Source of the DNA: Ricinus communis
Lineage: Eukaryota > Streptophyta > Magnoliopsida > Malpighiales > Euphorbiaceae
Assembly: GCF_019578655.1 (NCBI RefSeq)
Contig: NC_063264.1
Span: 11,635,213-11,699,212, forward strand
Direction of reading: 5' to 3'
Length of the DNA stretch: 64,000 bases
Under the pieces are notes generated by a model. That model saw only the letters and a list, made by a program, of their open reading frames with translations, had not been told where the DNA came from and searched no databases. Position 1 is the first letter of the stretch; each line of letters begins with the position of its first letter. This document shows, piece by piece, positions 35,477 through 47,571 of the stretch. Both the position numbers and the translations under genes were made by a program.

Positions 35477-37783
35477 TGTAACACCCCCATCACATGTTAA
35501 CCAATAAACATTAGCCAGGAAGCATACAAGCGTCGTAGAATATATACTACAGGTAGATAGGTCAATATGTAGGTTGTTAAGAATCCAGACACAAGGTTAT
35601 TAACATATAAACATATGATTATACTTAAACATCATTTAACAAGTATTACAAACATCTTCTTATGCCTTATAAGGCATACTTCCATATATATCACATAACT
35701 GCATACAAAAATGCATTAGGAGGAGACTTCACAAAACTGGCCCAACTTGAGGCTAAAAGCTAGACTTCGCATACAACCAACGGATGCACTACTATTTACA
35801 AACCTGAAAAGAAAACTTTTGGAGAGGGGTGAGCCTCCAGCTCAGTAAAGAAATAATCAACATAATCTATATCACATACACTTAATACAATTTCCACCCA
35901 ATCACATAACTTTCCATGATATTCATAGTTTAGGTATAAAGTCATACCATTCTACTCAATTCATTACAACCATCATAGAAGAAATACAATTCAACAATTA
36001 TGGTTAGTTCTCACGGCTTGTGGATCCCCTTTAATGTGCTGCTCCGCCTCATCCTCACATATCACACACGTAAGTCGCTCCGCCTCATCTCACATTATAC
36101 ACTTTTATAGCCTCTCTAGGCTTTAGCCTCCCAAGGCTTTATATATATATCTTTTTTTTCATAGGGGAATCCACCATTCACATGCACATATGCACTTAAC
36201 ATCATAATTCAATCATTTCACTTATATCATATTTCCAGCAATAACAATTGTTCCACTCAACACCAATCATTTCCATCTCAGTCATTCAAACACAAACAAT
36301 ATTAAGCAAACGCAACCATTTGCGAACATTTGATTAAATATATGAACATAGCAAATATTAACTATTTACTTACTCAAAATATACTTATTCCTTTAGCATA
36401 TAAGAACCTCCTTTCTCCAGAACTTCCTTTCCGTGCCTTTGAGTACCCTGTCAACACATTCATCAATTCACATTTCATGCATATTACAAATATTCATGTA
36501 AATGCGAGTTCTAATGCATTACAAGATCATCCCCTCTCTAATTCATAGGTCTAACTCTTCCTCTAAGACTCTCAATTACTGTTTTAATATCCTATAAACA
36601 TTTCCCATCTAGTTAAATACCAATTTAATTCAAATTAACATCAATAAATTGCATAAAACTAATCTCCAACATTTCTGTTTTCTAGACAGAATTTAGTACC
36701 AAGGTATATTTATTGCTGGGCAAAATTGGCTTAATAAAAAAATCTCATATTAAATAGATATATCCATTTATGCGTCTAGTTTCATCTCCAAGAAGAATTA
36801 CTCAATTCCGACTTCTATAGATTTAATTATTTTCAAATTACTGAGCAAGGGTCATACAGCTAGTTGTACCCGAGCAGCAATCTGTTTGCTCAATTTAAGC
36901 AACCAAAACGGCAAAAATAGCGAAATCACAAAACTACAAAGTTATAGAGGACTCTTTAAAATTTCCATAGACACCAATTAAGCTTAATTTGGAGTTATAT
37001 AACCCATGTTATTCCTAAAATACAGAACATCAAGGTTGCTGGAATTTTGACAGTTTTCTATCTTAACATACTTAAACTTAAATCAAGCTTAATCTTTATG
37101 CAATCATTCAATACTCTACTAATTCATGATAATCAGACCTTTAATTAATCAATGAGAGCATCAAATGAAGTTTTTCCAATTTGTAATCAAGAACCGTAAT
37201 GACAAATTAATAACACTCAAGTAACAACTTACCAATTTCAGCTTTTGGGTTGCTAATATGCTTAAATCCTTTAGCTTTAGCTTGGCTCCTTCAATAGTTG
37301 GCAAAATCCTATCTTAATCTTAAGTTTTTCTAGGTATTCCACTCCTCTCTCTTATTCCAAATTTTGTGTTTTTGGCCATGTACGAATTTTAGAGAAATGA
37401 AGAGGTAAAATGAGCTTACTCATGGTTCCAATTTCCAATATTCCTCTCTTAATGCCACCACCTACTAAACTATTTTTATCACCCTAAATTAATTCTTACT
37501 AACCATATATAGGTACTAACTTTTAATTGTATCTTTTAAGTCCAATCTATTTACCCAACCTTCAACTATTGGTTCAATTAAGTCTTAAGGCTTAATACAC
37601 ATAACCCAAGTACTTAATCAACTTATCTAAATTAATAATCTAATATCATGCTTCTTATTCTCTACTTATAATTAATATATATATGTTCTCATAAAATAAA
37701 AATATCATTGATATACCATCATATACCCAATGATTAAATGTAAATGCACATAACATGGATGATGAGAAAATGCAGGCGTTACA
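35477..37783 (-). repeat. Complete chromovirus 5' LTR, minus orientation (2.3 kb)
   Basis: On the minus strand it runs from TGTAACGCCTGCATTTTCTC (37783) to GGGGGTGTTACA (35477); the TGTAAC/GTTACA ends are short inverted repeats. A TATA-like GGCTATAAAAGTG lies at about 36100-36113 (minus strand), preceded by an AAGCCTTGGGAGGCTAAAGC tract. It is close to identical to 50808-53109 in inverted orientation. Frames such as 36330-36548 and 37655-37861 partly lie in it and are not genes. Confidence 0.93.
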
Positions 37784-38446
37784 GGTCTGCATCCATATTG
37801 GTAGTCTGTGGTGCGGGCAACATGGGAGCAAGTCTTTATACCTCTCCCAAGCATCGTACATGCTCTCGTCATCGAACTACACAAAAGAAGATATGTCATT
37901 TCTCAATCTAGCATTTTTAGTAGAAGGAAAGTACTTATACAAAAACTTCTTAGCCAAAAATCTCCATGTCATAATAGTGTTGGCTGGGAGTGACTGTAGC
38001 CATCTTTTCGCTCGGTCCCTCAAAGAAAAAGGAAACAGCCTCAACCGAATGGCATCATCAGTTCTTCCATTTATCTTGAAGGTGTCGTAGATCTCCAAGA
38101 AGTTGGCTATGTGAGTGTTTGGGTCCTCGCTCGGCAATCCCCCAAATTGTACACTATTTTGGACCATTTGTATCATGTTTAGCTTTATTTTGAAGTTATT
38201 GGCTGCCATAGGTGGTCGCAATATACTTGTCTGTCTCCTCTCAAGAGAAGGTCTAGCAAACTCGTACATTGTCCTGTTTTCATCCGTAGCCTAGTTGTTG
38301 TCTCCCATCCCTGCTAGTCTATTCACAGGGGCTTCAATCTCTATCTGCACTTGTTCTTATTCTTGCATATGCTTCTTCAAAAGATGGAGGGATCGCTCTA
38401 GTTCAGCAAGAGAGTCTACAGGAGTAGGATTAGAGCTTTTAGTCAT
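37784..38446 (-). pseudogene. Gag of a Tat/Athila-like Ty3 element, cut by the chromovirus LTR
   Basis: Minus-strand frame. A start at 38446 leads through a stretch with two stops to the open part 38269-37877 (PPMAANNFKIKLNMIQMVQNS, FGGLPSEDPNTHIANFLEI, RLRLFPFSLRDRAKRWLQSL), typical of the retrotransposon gag family with the F(S/P)FSLRD.AK.WL signature. It then continues in another frame as MYDAWERYKDLLPCCPHH to 37784, where the chromovirus LTR is joined. The rest of this element is not in the window. Confidence 0.88.
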
Positions 38447-38585
38447 AAACTACGTGAAATTAAAAGGCAGCAACCAAAGAACACATAATTGAATAAAATA
38501 ATAAAGAATAAAAAGAAATGAAAAGACAGAAAATAAAAAATGGCTAGATTAACACAAATACAAATTCACTCTAGTTCACACAAAA

Positions 38586-38604
38586 GTCCCTGGCAATGGC
38601 ACCA
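38586..38604 (-). promoter_or_regulatory. Primer-binding site, Tat/Athila type
   Basis: On the minus strand TGGTGCCATTGCCAGGGAC, a mutated form of the TGGCGCCGTTGCCGGGGA sequence found after the 5' LTR in Tat/Athila-type plant elements. It follows the LTR end by six bases and precedes the gag at 38446. Confidence 0.82.
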
Positions 38605-38610
38605 AAAACT

Positions 38611-40091
38611 TGATAGGTTATTTATGTAGCTACAATCTAAGGCAGTGAACCTACCGATGCAAACTAGCACTAAGGGCGAGTATCAAGGTCGTATTCTCGA
38701 GAAAGGGTGATCCTAGAACTACTGCAGTGTCTTATGATATCTAATCTTAACAAAATCGATGAAGTTACTATTCTATGATTAGATGCAAGCTAAGTGATTA
38801 ACTAAATGTCAAACAGTTTGAAAGGATTTCGTGAAACAATCAAAGGAAAAAAAAACCCAAGGGGACCTAAGCTAGTTGGATTATAGTGAAGGTGGAGATT
38901 ATATTGATTACCAAATGTGATTACCCATGAGCAAATTCTAAATTAAATTCAATTTCCCTCTCGAGAACATCGAATCCCCAAACCTAAGAACCTAAACGAT
39001 GGAATCCGTTCCTAACGATTGATTTTAGGTTAGCCTTAAGATTAAATCCACCACTATTAAGAGTTGTTAATTCTCAATCCGGCTAGTTAATTACCCTTAT
39101 CTCTAAGTGATCATTAACCAGTTCTTGCTATTCAAATTTTTAATTGCTAAATGAACTTCTCAATTGGATAAAGCAATCTAAACGCCACAACTCACAATGT
39201 CTCATGAATAATGTGATTTCTCATTAATAATGAAAGCAAGAAGAAACAAGCATTAATAATCAAAGTCTCATAAGCATTAAATGCAATCCAACAACATAAG
39301 AACCCTAATGGGTTCAACAATTCTAGTTACTCATGCTAATAAGCAACACAAAGTAAGGAACAAACACAGAAAAGCAAATTGAAAACATGTACACCATTAT
39401 ACTTCAAGTTAGATGAACAGCCCTAAATCCCCAATTCTGAATGATGAACCCTAAATTGCCTCTTAAATGCCTCCAAATCCACTCTTGATCTTCAATGTGA
39501 TATTTAAACCAATGGAATTCATCCTTAAATAGGCGAAATAGTCTCTCAAAGTCGAATATCAAAGTCTGGAAAAGGGTGGCTCGTGCATGTATGTGAAAAA
39601 TTAAGTCAAAAAATCGAATCCTAGCTAAATAATTCGATTTTGCCTATATAATTGTCCCACCACAGCCGTGGTCAAGCCCGTGCTAATCAACACAGGCAGA
39701 GTTCAGGGCGTGCTGGACCCTCCGAGTCCTGCAAATTAGGTCTTCTTCCTGGCCGTGCCCTCACCGGTGCTGAGCCACCACGTGCCGTGATGAAGGCCGT
39801 GATGGCCTCAGAAACCGTGCCAAAATGACACTCTTAAGGGTCAAATGTTGATGGTTCAACATAGCCAAAGTCCAAGCCGTGCTCAACCTTGAAATGGTAG
39901 CCCTTGCTCAATTTTGATGGATTCTAGTCCATATTTGCACGTATTTCCCTCGACTACTGATAATGTCCATCGATAATCACTTGAAACATGAAAGGAACCA
40001 AAACACAAGTGATTTTAGCATAAAACAAGGTAACTATGAACAAAAATGGAAGTAATTGGGCATATAAACTTGTATAAAATAATGCATATCA
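38611..40091 (-). repeat. 5' LTR of the Tat/Athila-like element, minus orientation
   Basis: On the minus strand it begins TGATATGCATTATTTTATAC (40091) and ends AACCTATCA (38611), length 1481 bp. Satellite sequence (TTATGCTCCCCAAATAAAAC) resumes directly to its right, so the right boundary is firm. A GC-rich patch at about 39655-39890 has repeated CCGTG/CGTGC motifs against an AT-rich background. The target duplication cannot be checked because the other end of the element is lost. Confidence 0.85.
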
Positions 40092-42118
40092 TTATGCTCC
40101 CCAAATAAAACGAAACCATCATACTAGATAGAGATTAGATAGAGAGGCCCAAAAGAAATGAACAAAATAAGAACATAGGTAGGATTTCAATTTAATAAGG
40201 AAAGAAATCACAAGTTCTTTGTTCTCTTCCATATGGCTAAGCGTAGGGATCAAATAGGATTGATTTCACTATAAGGATAGAGAAAGAACATAAAAGAAAG
40301 GAAGGACATGCCACCAGAAAAAGTTATCAATTGCATTCCCATGATTCCTTATGTCAATCCTTATGTCATCAAGAGTCCTTATGCCTAGAAGAACAAGAAA
40401 TGAGAGGAATAAGGGATAATGGAGATTCTAATAGTGTAAATCCTGAATGGGAATATTGGGGCCTGCCGTGATTCTAGTCTTCCCCTTTCCCTCCATAAGA
40501 TTTGTCCGCGATCAATCAAAGAATGATATTAGTACTCGATCAACTAATTTTCTTCCTTCACATTTGTCCAAGCATTGGATTAGTGCCTATGATTGCCTCT
40601 TCCACACTCTTCCACTCAACACTCATGGTTTATGATTCCCAAATAAAATGAAACCATCATACTAGATAGAGATTAGATAGAGAGGCCCAAAATAAACAAA
40701 CAAAATAAGAACATAGGTAGGACTTCATATCCGATAAGGAAAGAATCATAAGTTTTTGTACTCTTCTATATGGCCAAGCCTAAGGATCAAATAGAATTGA
40801 TTTAAACACAATGGTAAAAATCAAATAGAGTTGATTTAAACACAAGGGTAGAGAAAGAATACAAAAGAAATGAAGGACATGAGCAATAAGTCTATGTTCT
40901 CCAGCGCGAGACTTGATAAGTCTACAAGGTTGTTGAAAGAATTGATAAGTCTATAAGTTCTTATTGTTCCCTCTTTCCTCCAAAAGATTTTTCCACGATC
41001 ATTCCAAGAATGATATTAATATTCGATCAACTAATTTTCTTTCTTCGCATTTGTCCAAGCATTGGATCGATGCCTATGACTACTCTTCCACGAGCTTTCA
41101 CTCAGCACTCGTGGATTTGTGTCTCGTCCTGCTTGATCATCAAGTCATGCTACAATGCCACCGATGAAGCTTGTCAATTATGTTCCCATGACTCATTAAC
41201 AAAAATAAGGGAAAATCCTTGTGGCCGTACCTACTAATACTCTGACCTAATTTGCTTCATTATATGCCTTCCAAGCATCAAAATGCATGCATTCCCGCTT
41301 GTATTAATTGAAAGCAATATGATTTCTCCCTTACGCACGTGGATTTCCATCTTATGTTGGTTGATCATCAAGTTACACCCTAATGTCATAGGCCAAGCTT
41401 CTTATTGTGTTACCATGATTCCTTAATAAAACAAGGGAAAATTCGAGTGGGCATTACCAAATAACACTCCAATAATTATAGGCCTACCTTACTTCATTGT
41501 ATGCATTCTAAATATCAAAAGGCTCTATTATTGCTTGTATTATGCTCGGATTAATTGAAAACAATTTGATTTCTCCCTTATGCCCATGGATTTTTGTCTC
41601 ATCCTGCTTGATCATCAAACTAAGCCCCAATGCCACCGGTCAAGCTTATCAATTGTGTTGCCATGATTCCTTCTACAAATCCTTGGGTCATTAAGAGTCC
41701 TCATGCCTAGTGGAATAAGGAATGATGGAGACCCTAATGCTGCAAATCCTCGGCGTTCCCTCTTTCCTCCAAAAAAATTTATCCGCGATCATTTAGAAAA
41801 TGATATTAATACCCCATCAACTAATTTTATTTCTTCACATTTTTTCAAGCATTGGATCAGTGCTTATTATTGCCACCTCCATGCACTTTCACTTAACACT
41901 CGTGTTTGTGCTTCCTAAATAAAACCAAACCATCATACTAGACAGAGATTAGAAAGAGAGGCATAAAAGAAACGAACAAAATGAGAATATAAGTAGGATT
42001 TCAAGTCCGATAAGGAAAGAAATTGCAAGTTCTCTATTCACATCCATACGACTAAATGTAAGGATCATATCACTAGCCTCAAATATTCAATTTCATGTTA
42101 TCTTCATAATGCGACAGC
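40092..42118 (+). repeat. Satellite of about 1 kb per monomer, plus orientation
   Basis: Monomers with internal deletions and repeats: the ATGCTCCCCAAATAAAACGA segment occurs at 40095 and in mutated form near 40632, 41910; GTGCCTATGATTGCC near 40583; TCATCAAGTCATGC near 41138. A local repeat of AATAGAATTGATTTAAACACA occurs at about 40788-40850. No gene is supported. Confidence 0.87.
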
Positions 42119-42501
42119 CATATAGAAGAGAATAAAGAACTCATGATTTCTTTCCTTATCAGATTCATAATCCCACCTATGTTCTCATTCTATTCATTTC
42201 TTTTGTGTCTCTTTCTAATCTCTATCTAATGTGATAGTTTGGTTTTATATGTCGAGCATAAACACAAGAATGTTGAGTAAAAGTGCGTGGAAGTTGTAGT
42301 CATAAGCACTGAACCAATGCTTGGACAAATATGAAGAAAGAAAATTAGTTGATTGAGTATTGATGCTATTCTCCAAATGATCACGAATGAAATGAATCTT
42401 TTTGGGGAAAAAAAGAATGAATGGAGGCATTGCATAAGCAATAATGGGAATGAAATTGACAAGCTTGACCGAGTGGCATTGGGGCTTAGCTTGATGATCA
42501 T

Positions 42502-42720
42502 CTAGGATATATAAATCTGATAGATGTTATCTAGGGAGAATTCATTTTGAAGCAACTATTCCCTAGATATATATACACGTCATGATATTTTATTTTACAA
42601 TTGAATCAATTTAAAAAAGACTTAATGTTAGGGATTTATCAATACACAATGTTGCTCCAATACCTAACCAAAGGGCTACTGCAGTACCAACCAAAAAGAC
42701 GGTTGTCGTAACTGAATCCA
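42502..42720 (-). pseudogene. petD: Plastid petD 3' end inserted in nuclear satellite (NUPT)
   Basis: On the minus strand, 42715-42611 encodes the last 34 residues and stop of subunit IV of the cytochrome b6f complex, recognisable by [18 protein letters not shown] and [10 protein letters not shown] few residues differ from the usual plastid protein (for example cysteine before IDKSLTL). Downstream, to about 42502, is the petD 3' untranslated region including its stem-loop. On the right, satellite resumes at AATCCACTAACGTAAG; on the left, TTGATGATCA precedes it. Compared with other monomers, about 20 bp of satellite were lost at the site. It is a fragment without promoter or start, so it has no function. 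Confidence 0.93.
42529..42568 (-). terminator. petD 3' inverted repeat carried with the plastid fragment
   Basis: Arms ATCTAGGGA (42529-42537) and TCCCTAGAT (42560-42568) pair perfectly around 22 bases, about 40 bp past the petD stop. In chloroplasts such 3' stem-loops stabilise and delimit petD mRNA. Here it is a fossil of the plastid origin. Confidence 0.8.
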
Positions 42721-45528
42721 CTAACGTAAGGGAGAAATCATATTGTTTTCAACTAATCCAAGCATAATACAATTGAGAATGTGAGTCTTTTTATGTTTGG
42801 GACTCATTTACTGAAGTAAGTTTGGTTCAGAGTGTTGTTAGGTAGGCCCATACAAATTCTCCTTTCGATTTGTTAAGCTAGTTCTTAACATTTGGGACTA
42901 TGAGAGTTATTGACCAGTCAACTCTGTCAAGTTGTTGATTTGACTTTAGTTTATTCATCTTTCTTTATTTATTTATTCATATTTAGCTTTTAGTTTCTTC
43001 TTCTTATGGAATGAGGGTTTTTGCGCTATAATAACTGCATGCAACTGAATACTTGAGGCTAGTGAGCATACTACTTCAATTTTCTACCTTACGAAAAATC
43101 AAGTTCTGGGTTCTTTTAAGAACTTTGCATCTAGACTCGTGCTAGCAAATGTAAACCTATCGCTCACGTCCTTCCTTTGTTTTCTGTTCTTTATCTAACG
43201 CTTGTGTTTAAATCAATTCGATTTAATCTTACACTTAGCCATATGGAAAAGAACAAAGAACCTTTGATTTCATTTTGTATCGAATCTAAAATTCTACCTA
43301 TGTTCTCGTTTTCTTCGTTTTCGATTCAGGATTTATGCTATTGAGGTCTCTTTCATTCCTTGTTCCTTTAGGCATGAGAATTCCTTATGACACAAGGATT
43401 GCCATAAGGAATCATGTGAATGGATTTGAAAAGCTTGATTAGTGGCATTGCGGCTCAGCTTGATCATCAAGCAGGATGAGATGTAAATCTACAGACGTAA
43501 AGGAGAAATCATGTTGCTTTCGATGCTTGGGACACATGTAATGAAGTAATTTGTGTCGAAGTGTTATTAGGTAGGACCATGTAAATTTTATCTTTCTTCA
43601 TTAAGTTGGCTTATAAAATTTGGGACTACGAGAGTTATTGACCAGTCAACTCCTCTCTAGTTTTCGAATTGACTTTAGTTTATTCATCTTTTTTACTTTA
43701 TATATTAATATTTAGCTTCTAGTTTCTTCTTCTTAGCGAATGAGGCTTTCGCACTATGAAAACCGCATGCAACTGAATATTTGAGACTAGTGAGCATATT
43801 ATTCCAATGTTCTACCTTGCGAAAAATCAAGCTCTGGGTTCATTGAAGAACTTTGCAGACTTATTGCTCACTTCCTTTCTTTGTTTTATGTTCTTTGTCT
43901 ACCTTTATGTTTAAATCAATTCGATTTGATCCCACTTTCGTTCTTTGTTTTATGTTCTTTGTCTACCCTTATGTTTAAATCAATTTGATTTGATTCCTAC
44001 GCTTAGCCATATGGAAGAGAGTAAAGAATTTGTGATTTCTTTCCTTATCGAATCTAAAATCCTACTTTTGTTCTTATTTTGTTCGTTTCTTTTGTACCTC
44101 TCTTTCTAATCTTTGTCTAGTATGATGGTTTGGTTCTATTTGGGTAGCATAGACATGAGTGTTGATTGAAAGCGCATGGAAGCAGCGATAATAGGCACCT
44201 CCAATGCTTAGACAAATGCGAAGAAAGAAAATTAGTTGATCGAGTACGAATATCATTCTCCATATGATCGCAGACAAATCTTTTAGAGGAAGGAAAGAAC
44301 GACAAGAATGGAGGCAAGCACAAATATTTTGATTAATACTTGCTCCATTAGGATCTCCATCATTCCTTATACTTCAAGGCACAAGGACTCCTGATGACAC
44401 ATGGATTGGTGTAAGCAATCATGGGAATACAATTGACAAATTCGACCAGTGCCATTGGGGCTTAGCTTGATGATCAAGCAGGATAAGACGTAAATCCATG
44501 CTTATAAATGGTGAATCATGTTGTTTTTTATTAATCCAATCGCAATACAAGCGGGAATACGAGCGCTTTGATGTTAGGAATGCATATAATGATAGAATTT
44601 GCATCATATTTTTATTAGGTAGGCTTATACCAATTTACCCTTATTTTCATTAAGCCGGCTCAGAAAATCTAGGATTACAAGAGTTGTTGACCAGTCAACT
44701 CTTCTTCGGTTCTTGATGTGACTTTAGTTTATTCATCTTTTTTCATTTAAATATTCATGTTTAGCTTCTAGTTTCTTCCTTGTATGGAATAAGGGTTTTC
44801 GCATTATTAAAACCACATGAAACTGAATACTTGACACTAGTGAGCATCTGAGTTTTCTACCTTGCGAGAAATCCAGTTATGGGTACTTTTAAGAACTTTG
44901 CGGACTTATCAACACTCACACTGGCGAACATAGACTTATCGCTCAAGTCCCTCCTTTCTTTTGTGTTCTTTATTTACCCTTGCGTTTAAATCAATTCGAT
45001 TTGATTCTTACGCTTAGGCATATGTAAGAGAATAAAGTACTTTTAATTTCTTTCCTTATTGGATATGAAATCCTATCTCTGTAATCATTTTTTTCGTCTT
45101 TTTTGTGCCTCCCTTTCTAATCTCTATATAGTATGATTTCTTGATTTTGTTTGTAGAACATAAACACGAGTGTTAAGTGAAAGCATGTGGAAGTGGCAAT
45201 CATAGTCACTGATCCAATTCTTGGATAAATGCAAAGAAAGAAAATTAGTTGAACAAGTGTTGATATCATTCTTCAAATGATCACGGATGAGTCTTTTAGA
45301 GGAAAGAGGGAACGACGAGAATCAAAGCACGACCAAATATTACAATTCCATATTTGCACCATTGCGGTCACTAGCATTCCTTGTTCCTCTAGGCACAAGG
45401 ACTCCGAATGAGACAAGGATCGGCATAATATAATAAAGTAGTTTGGATCGGATGTTATTATGTAGGCCCATGCGAATTTTCCATTATTTTTGTTAAGCTG
45501 GCTCTTAAAGTTTGGGACTACGAGAGTT

Positions 45529-45655
45529 GTTGACCAGTCAACTACTCTCTAGTTCTTGATTTGACTTTAGTTTATTCATTTTTCTTTATTTTTATATTCA
45601 TATTTAGCTTCTAATTTCTTATTCTTATAGAATAAGGACTTTCGCACTATAAGAA
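45529..45655 (-). promoter_or_regulatory. Promoter-like block in the satellite monomer (representative copy)
   Basis: GTTGACCAGTCAAC (45529-45542) holds two TTGAC cores in opposite orientation; a third TTGACTT follows at 45561, and a TATAAGA element at 45648-45654. Similar blocks recur in other monomers, for example 14444-14457, 43638-43649 and, reversed, near 7516; the TATA-like CACTATAAAAACCGCATGC is clear near 15421. TTGAC(C/T) is the W-box bound by WRKY factors. Coordinates are given on the plus strand as written here, but this block belongs to a minus-orientation monomer; the motif order reads left to right on the plus strand. Function is inferred only. Confidence 0.4.
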
Positions 45656-47571
45656 CCGCATGCAACCAAATACTTGAGGCTAGTATGTATATTATATCAG
45701 TTTTTTACCATGTGGGGAATAAAGTTATGGATTCTCTAAAGAACTTTGCAGACTTATCAAGACTCGCACTAGTGGACATAGACTTTTCACTCACGTACTT
45801 CCTTTCTTTTCTTTTCTTTTTCTATCCTTGTGTTTATAATAATTCTATTTGACCCCTATGCTTAGTCTTATGGAAGAGAACAAATAACTTTTGATTTCTT
45901 TGCTTATCGGGTCCCAAGTCCTACCTATTTTCTCATTTTGTTCATTTCTTTTGTTCCTCTTTATCTACTATGATGCTTTAGTTTCATTTAGGGAGCATAA
46001 ACATGACTGTTGAGTGAAAGCACGTGAAAACAGCACTCATAGGCATCGATCCAGTGTATAGACGAATACGAAGAAAGGATATTAGTTAACTGAGTATTGA
46101 TATCATTCTCCCTATGATTTTGGACGAATCTCTTAGAGGAATGAGGGAACGACGAGAATCGGGGCATGCCTAAATATTCTGATAAAAGATTTGATCCATT
46201 GGGATCTCCATCATTCCTTGTTTCTCTAGGCACAAGGATTCTTGATGACACAAGGATTGGTGTAAGGAATCATGGGAATGCAATTAACGAGTTAGACCAT
46301 TGGCGTTGGGGCTTAACTTGATGATAAAGTAGGACGAGATGTAAATTCACACACATAAAGGAGAAATCATGTTGTTTTCGATTAATCCAAGCGTAATACA
46401 AGCAAGAATGTGAGGATTTTGATGTCAGGAATGCATAAATAAAGTAATTTAGGTCGGAGTGTTATTATGTAGGCGCACGCAAATTCTCCATTGTTTTCAT
46501 AAAGCTGGCTCTTAAAACTTGGGACTATAAGAATTGTTGGCCAGTCAACTCCTCTCTAGTTCTTGATATGACTTTAGTTTATTCATCTTTCTACATTTAT
46601 TTGTTCACATTTAGCTTCTGGTTTCTTTTTCTTATGGAATGAGGGCTTTCGCACTGTAAAAATCGCATGCAACCGAATATTTGAGGCTAGTGAGCGTATT
46701 ATTTCAGTTTTCTGCCTTAAGAAAAATCAAGTTATGAATTCTTTCAAAAACTCTATAGACTTATCAAGATTCGCACTAGCGATCATAGACTTATCGATCA
46801 CGTCCTTCCTTTCTTTTGCATTCTTTATCTACTGTTGTGTTTATAACAATTCTATTTGATCCTTGTGCTTAGTCATATGGAAGAGAATAAAGAAATTATG
46901 ATTCCTTTCCTTATAAGATATGAGATCCTACCTATGTTCTCTTTTTATTCATTTCTTTATGCCTTTTTGTCTCGTACAATGGTTTGGTTTTATTTAGGGT
47001 GCATAAACACGAGCATTTGAGTGAAAGCGGCAACCATAGGCACCAATCCAATGCTTGGATGAATGTGAAGAAGGAAAATTAGTTGATTGAGTATTGATAT
47101 TATTCTCCAAATGATCGCAGATGAATCTTTTGGAGGAAAGTAGGAACAACAAGAATCGAGGCACTCCTAAATATTTCGATTAAGGATGTCCATCATTCCT
47201 TGTTCCTCTATGCATAAGGACTACTGATGACATAAGGATTGGTGTAAGGAATCATGGGAATGCAATTAAGAAGCTTGACTGGTGGAATTCGGGCTTAGCT
47301 AGATGATCAAATAGGACAAGACGTAAATCCACGCGAGTAAGGGAGAAATCATATTGTTTCAATTAATCCAATCATATACAAGCAGAAATACAAGCATTTT
47401 CATGTTTGGGATGCATATAATGAAGTAATTTAGATAGGAGTATTATTAGGTAGGCTCACGTGAATTTCTCCTTATTTTTTCATTAAGCTGGCTCATAAAA
47501 TTTGGGACTACAAGAGTTATTAACTAGTCAAGTCCTCTTCGCTTCTTGATTTGACTCTAGTTTATTCATCT

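Larger units (their letters stand above)
42119..47571 (-). repeat. Satellite of about 1 kb per monomer, minus orientation (longest block)
   Basis: After a switch at GCGACAGCCATATAGAAG the satellite runs reversed. Anchors (CAGTCAACTCC plus TAGTTCTTGATTTGAC, with variants) lie near 42916, 43640, 44689, 45531, 46541 and 47520, spaced 724, 1049, 842, 1010 and 979 bp. The basic monomer is therefore about 1.0 kb, with shorter versions by deletion. A petD plastid piece interrupts the first monomer (42502-42720). Short recurrent open frames (44117-44323, 45988-46251, 42226-42501) fall in the same part of the monomer and are not conserved as frames. Confidence 0.9.
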
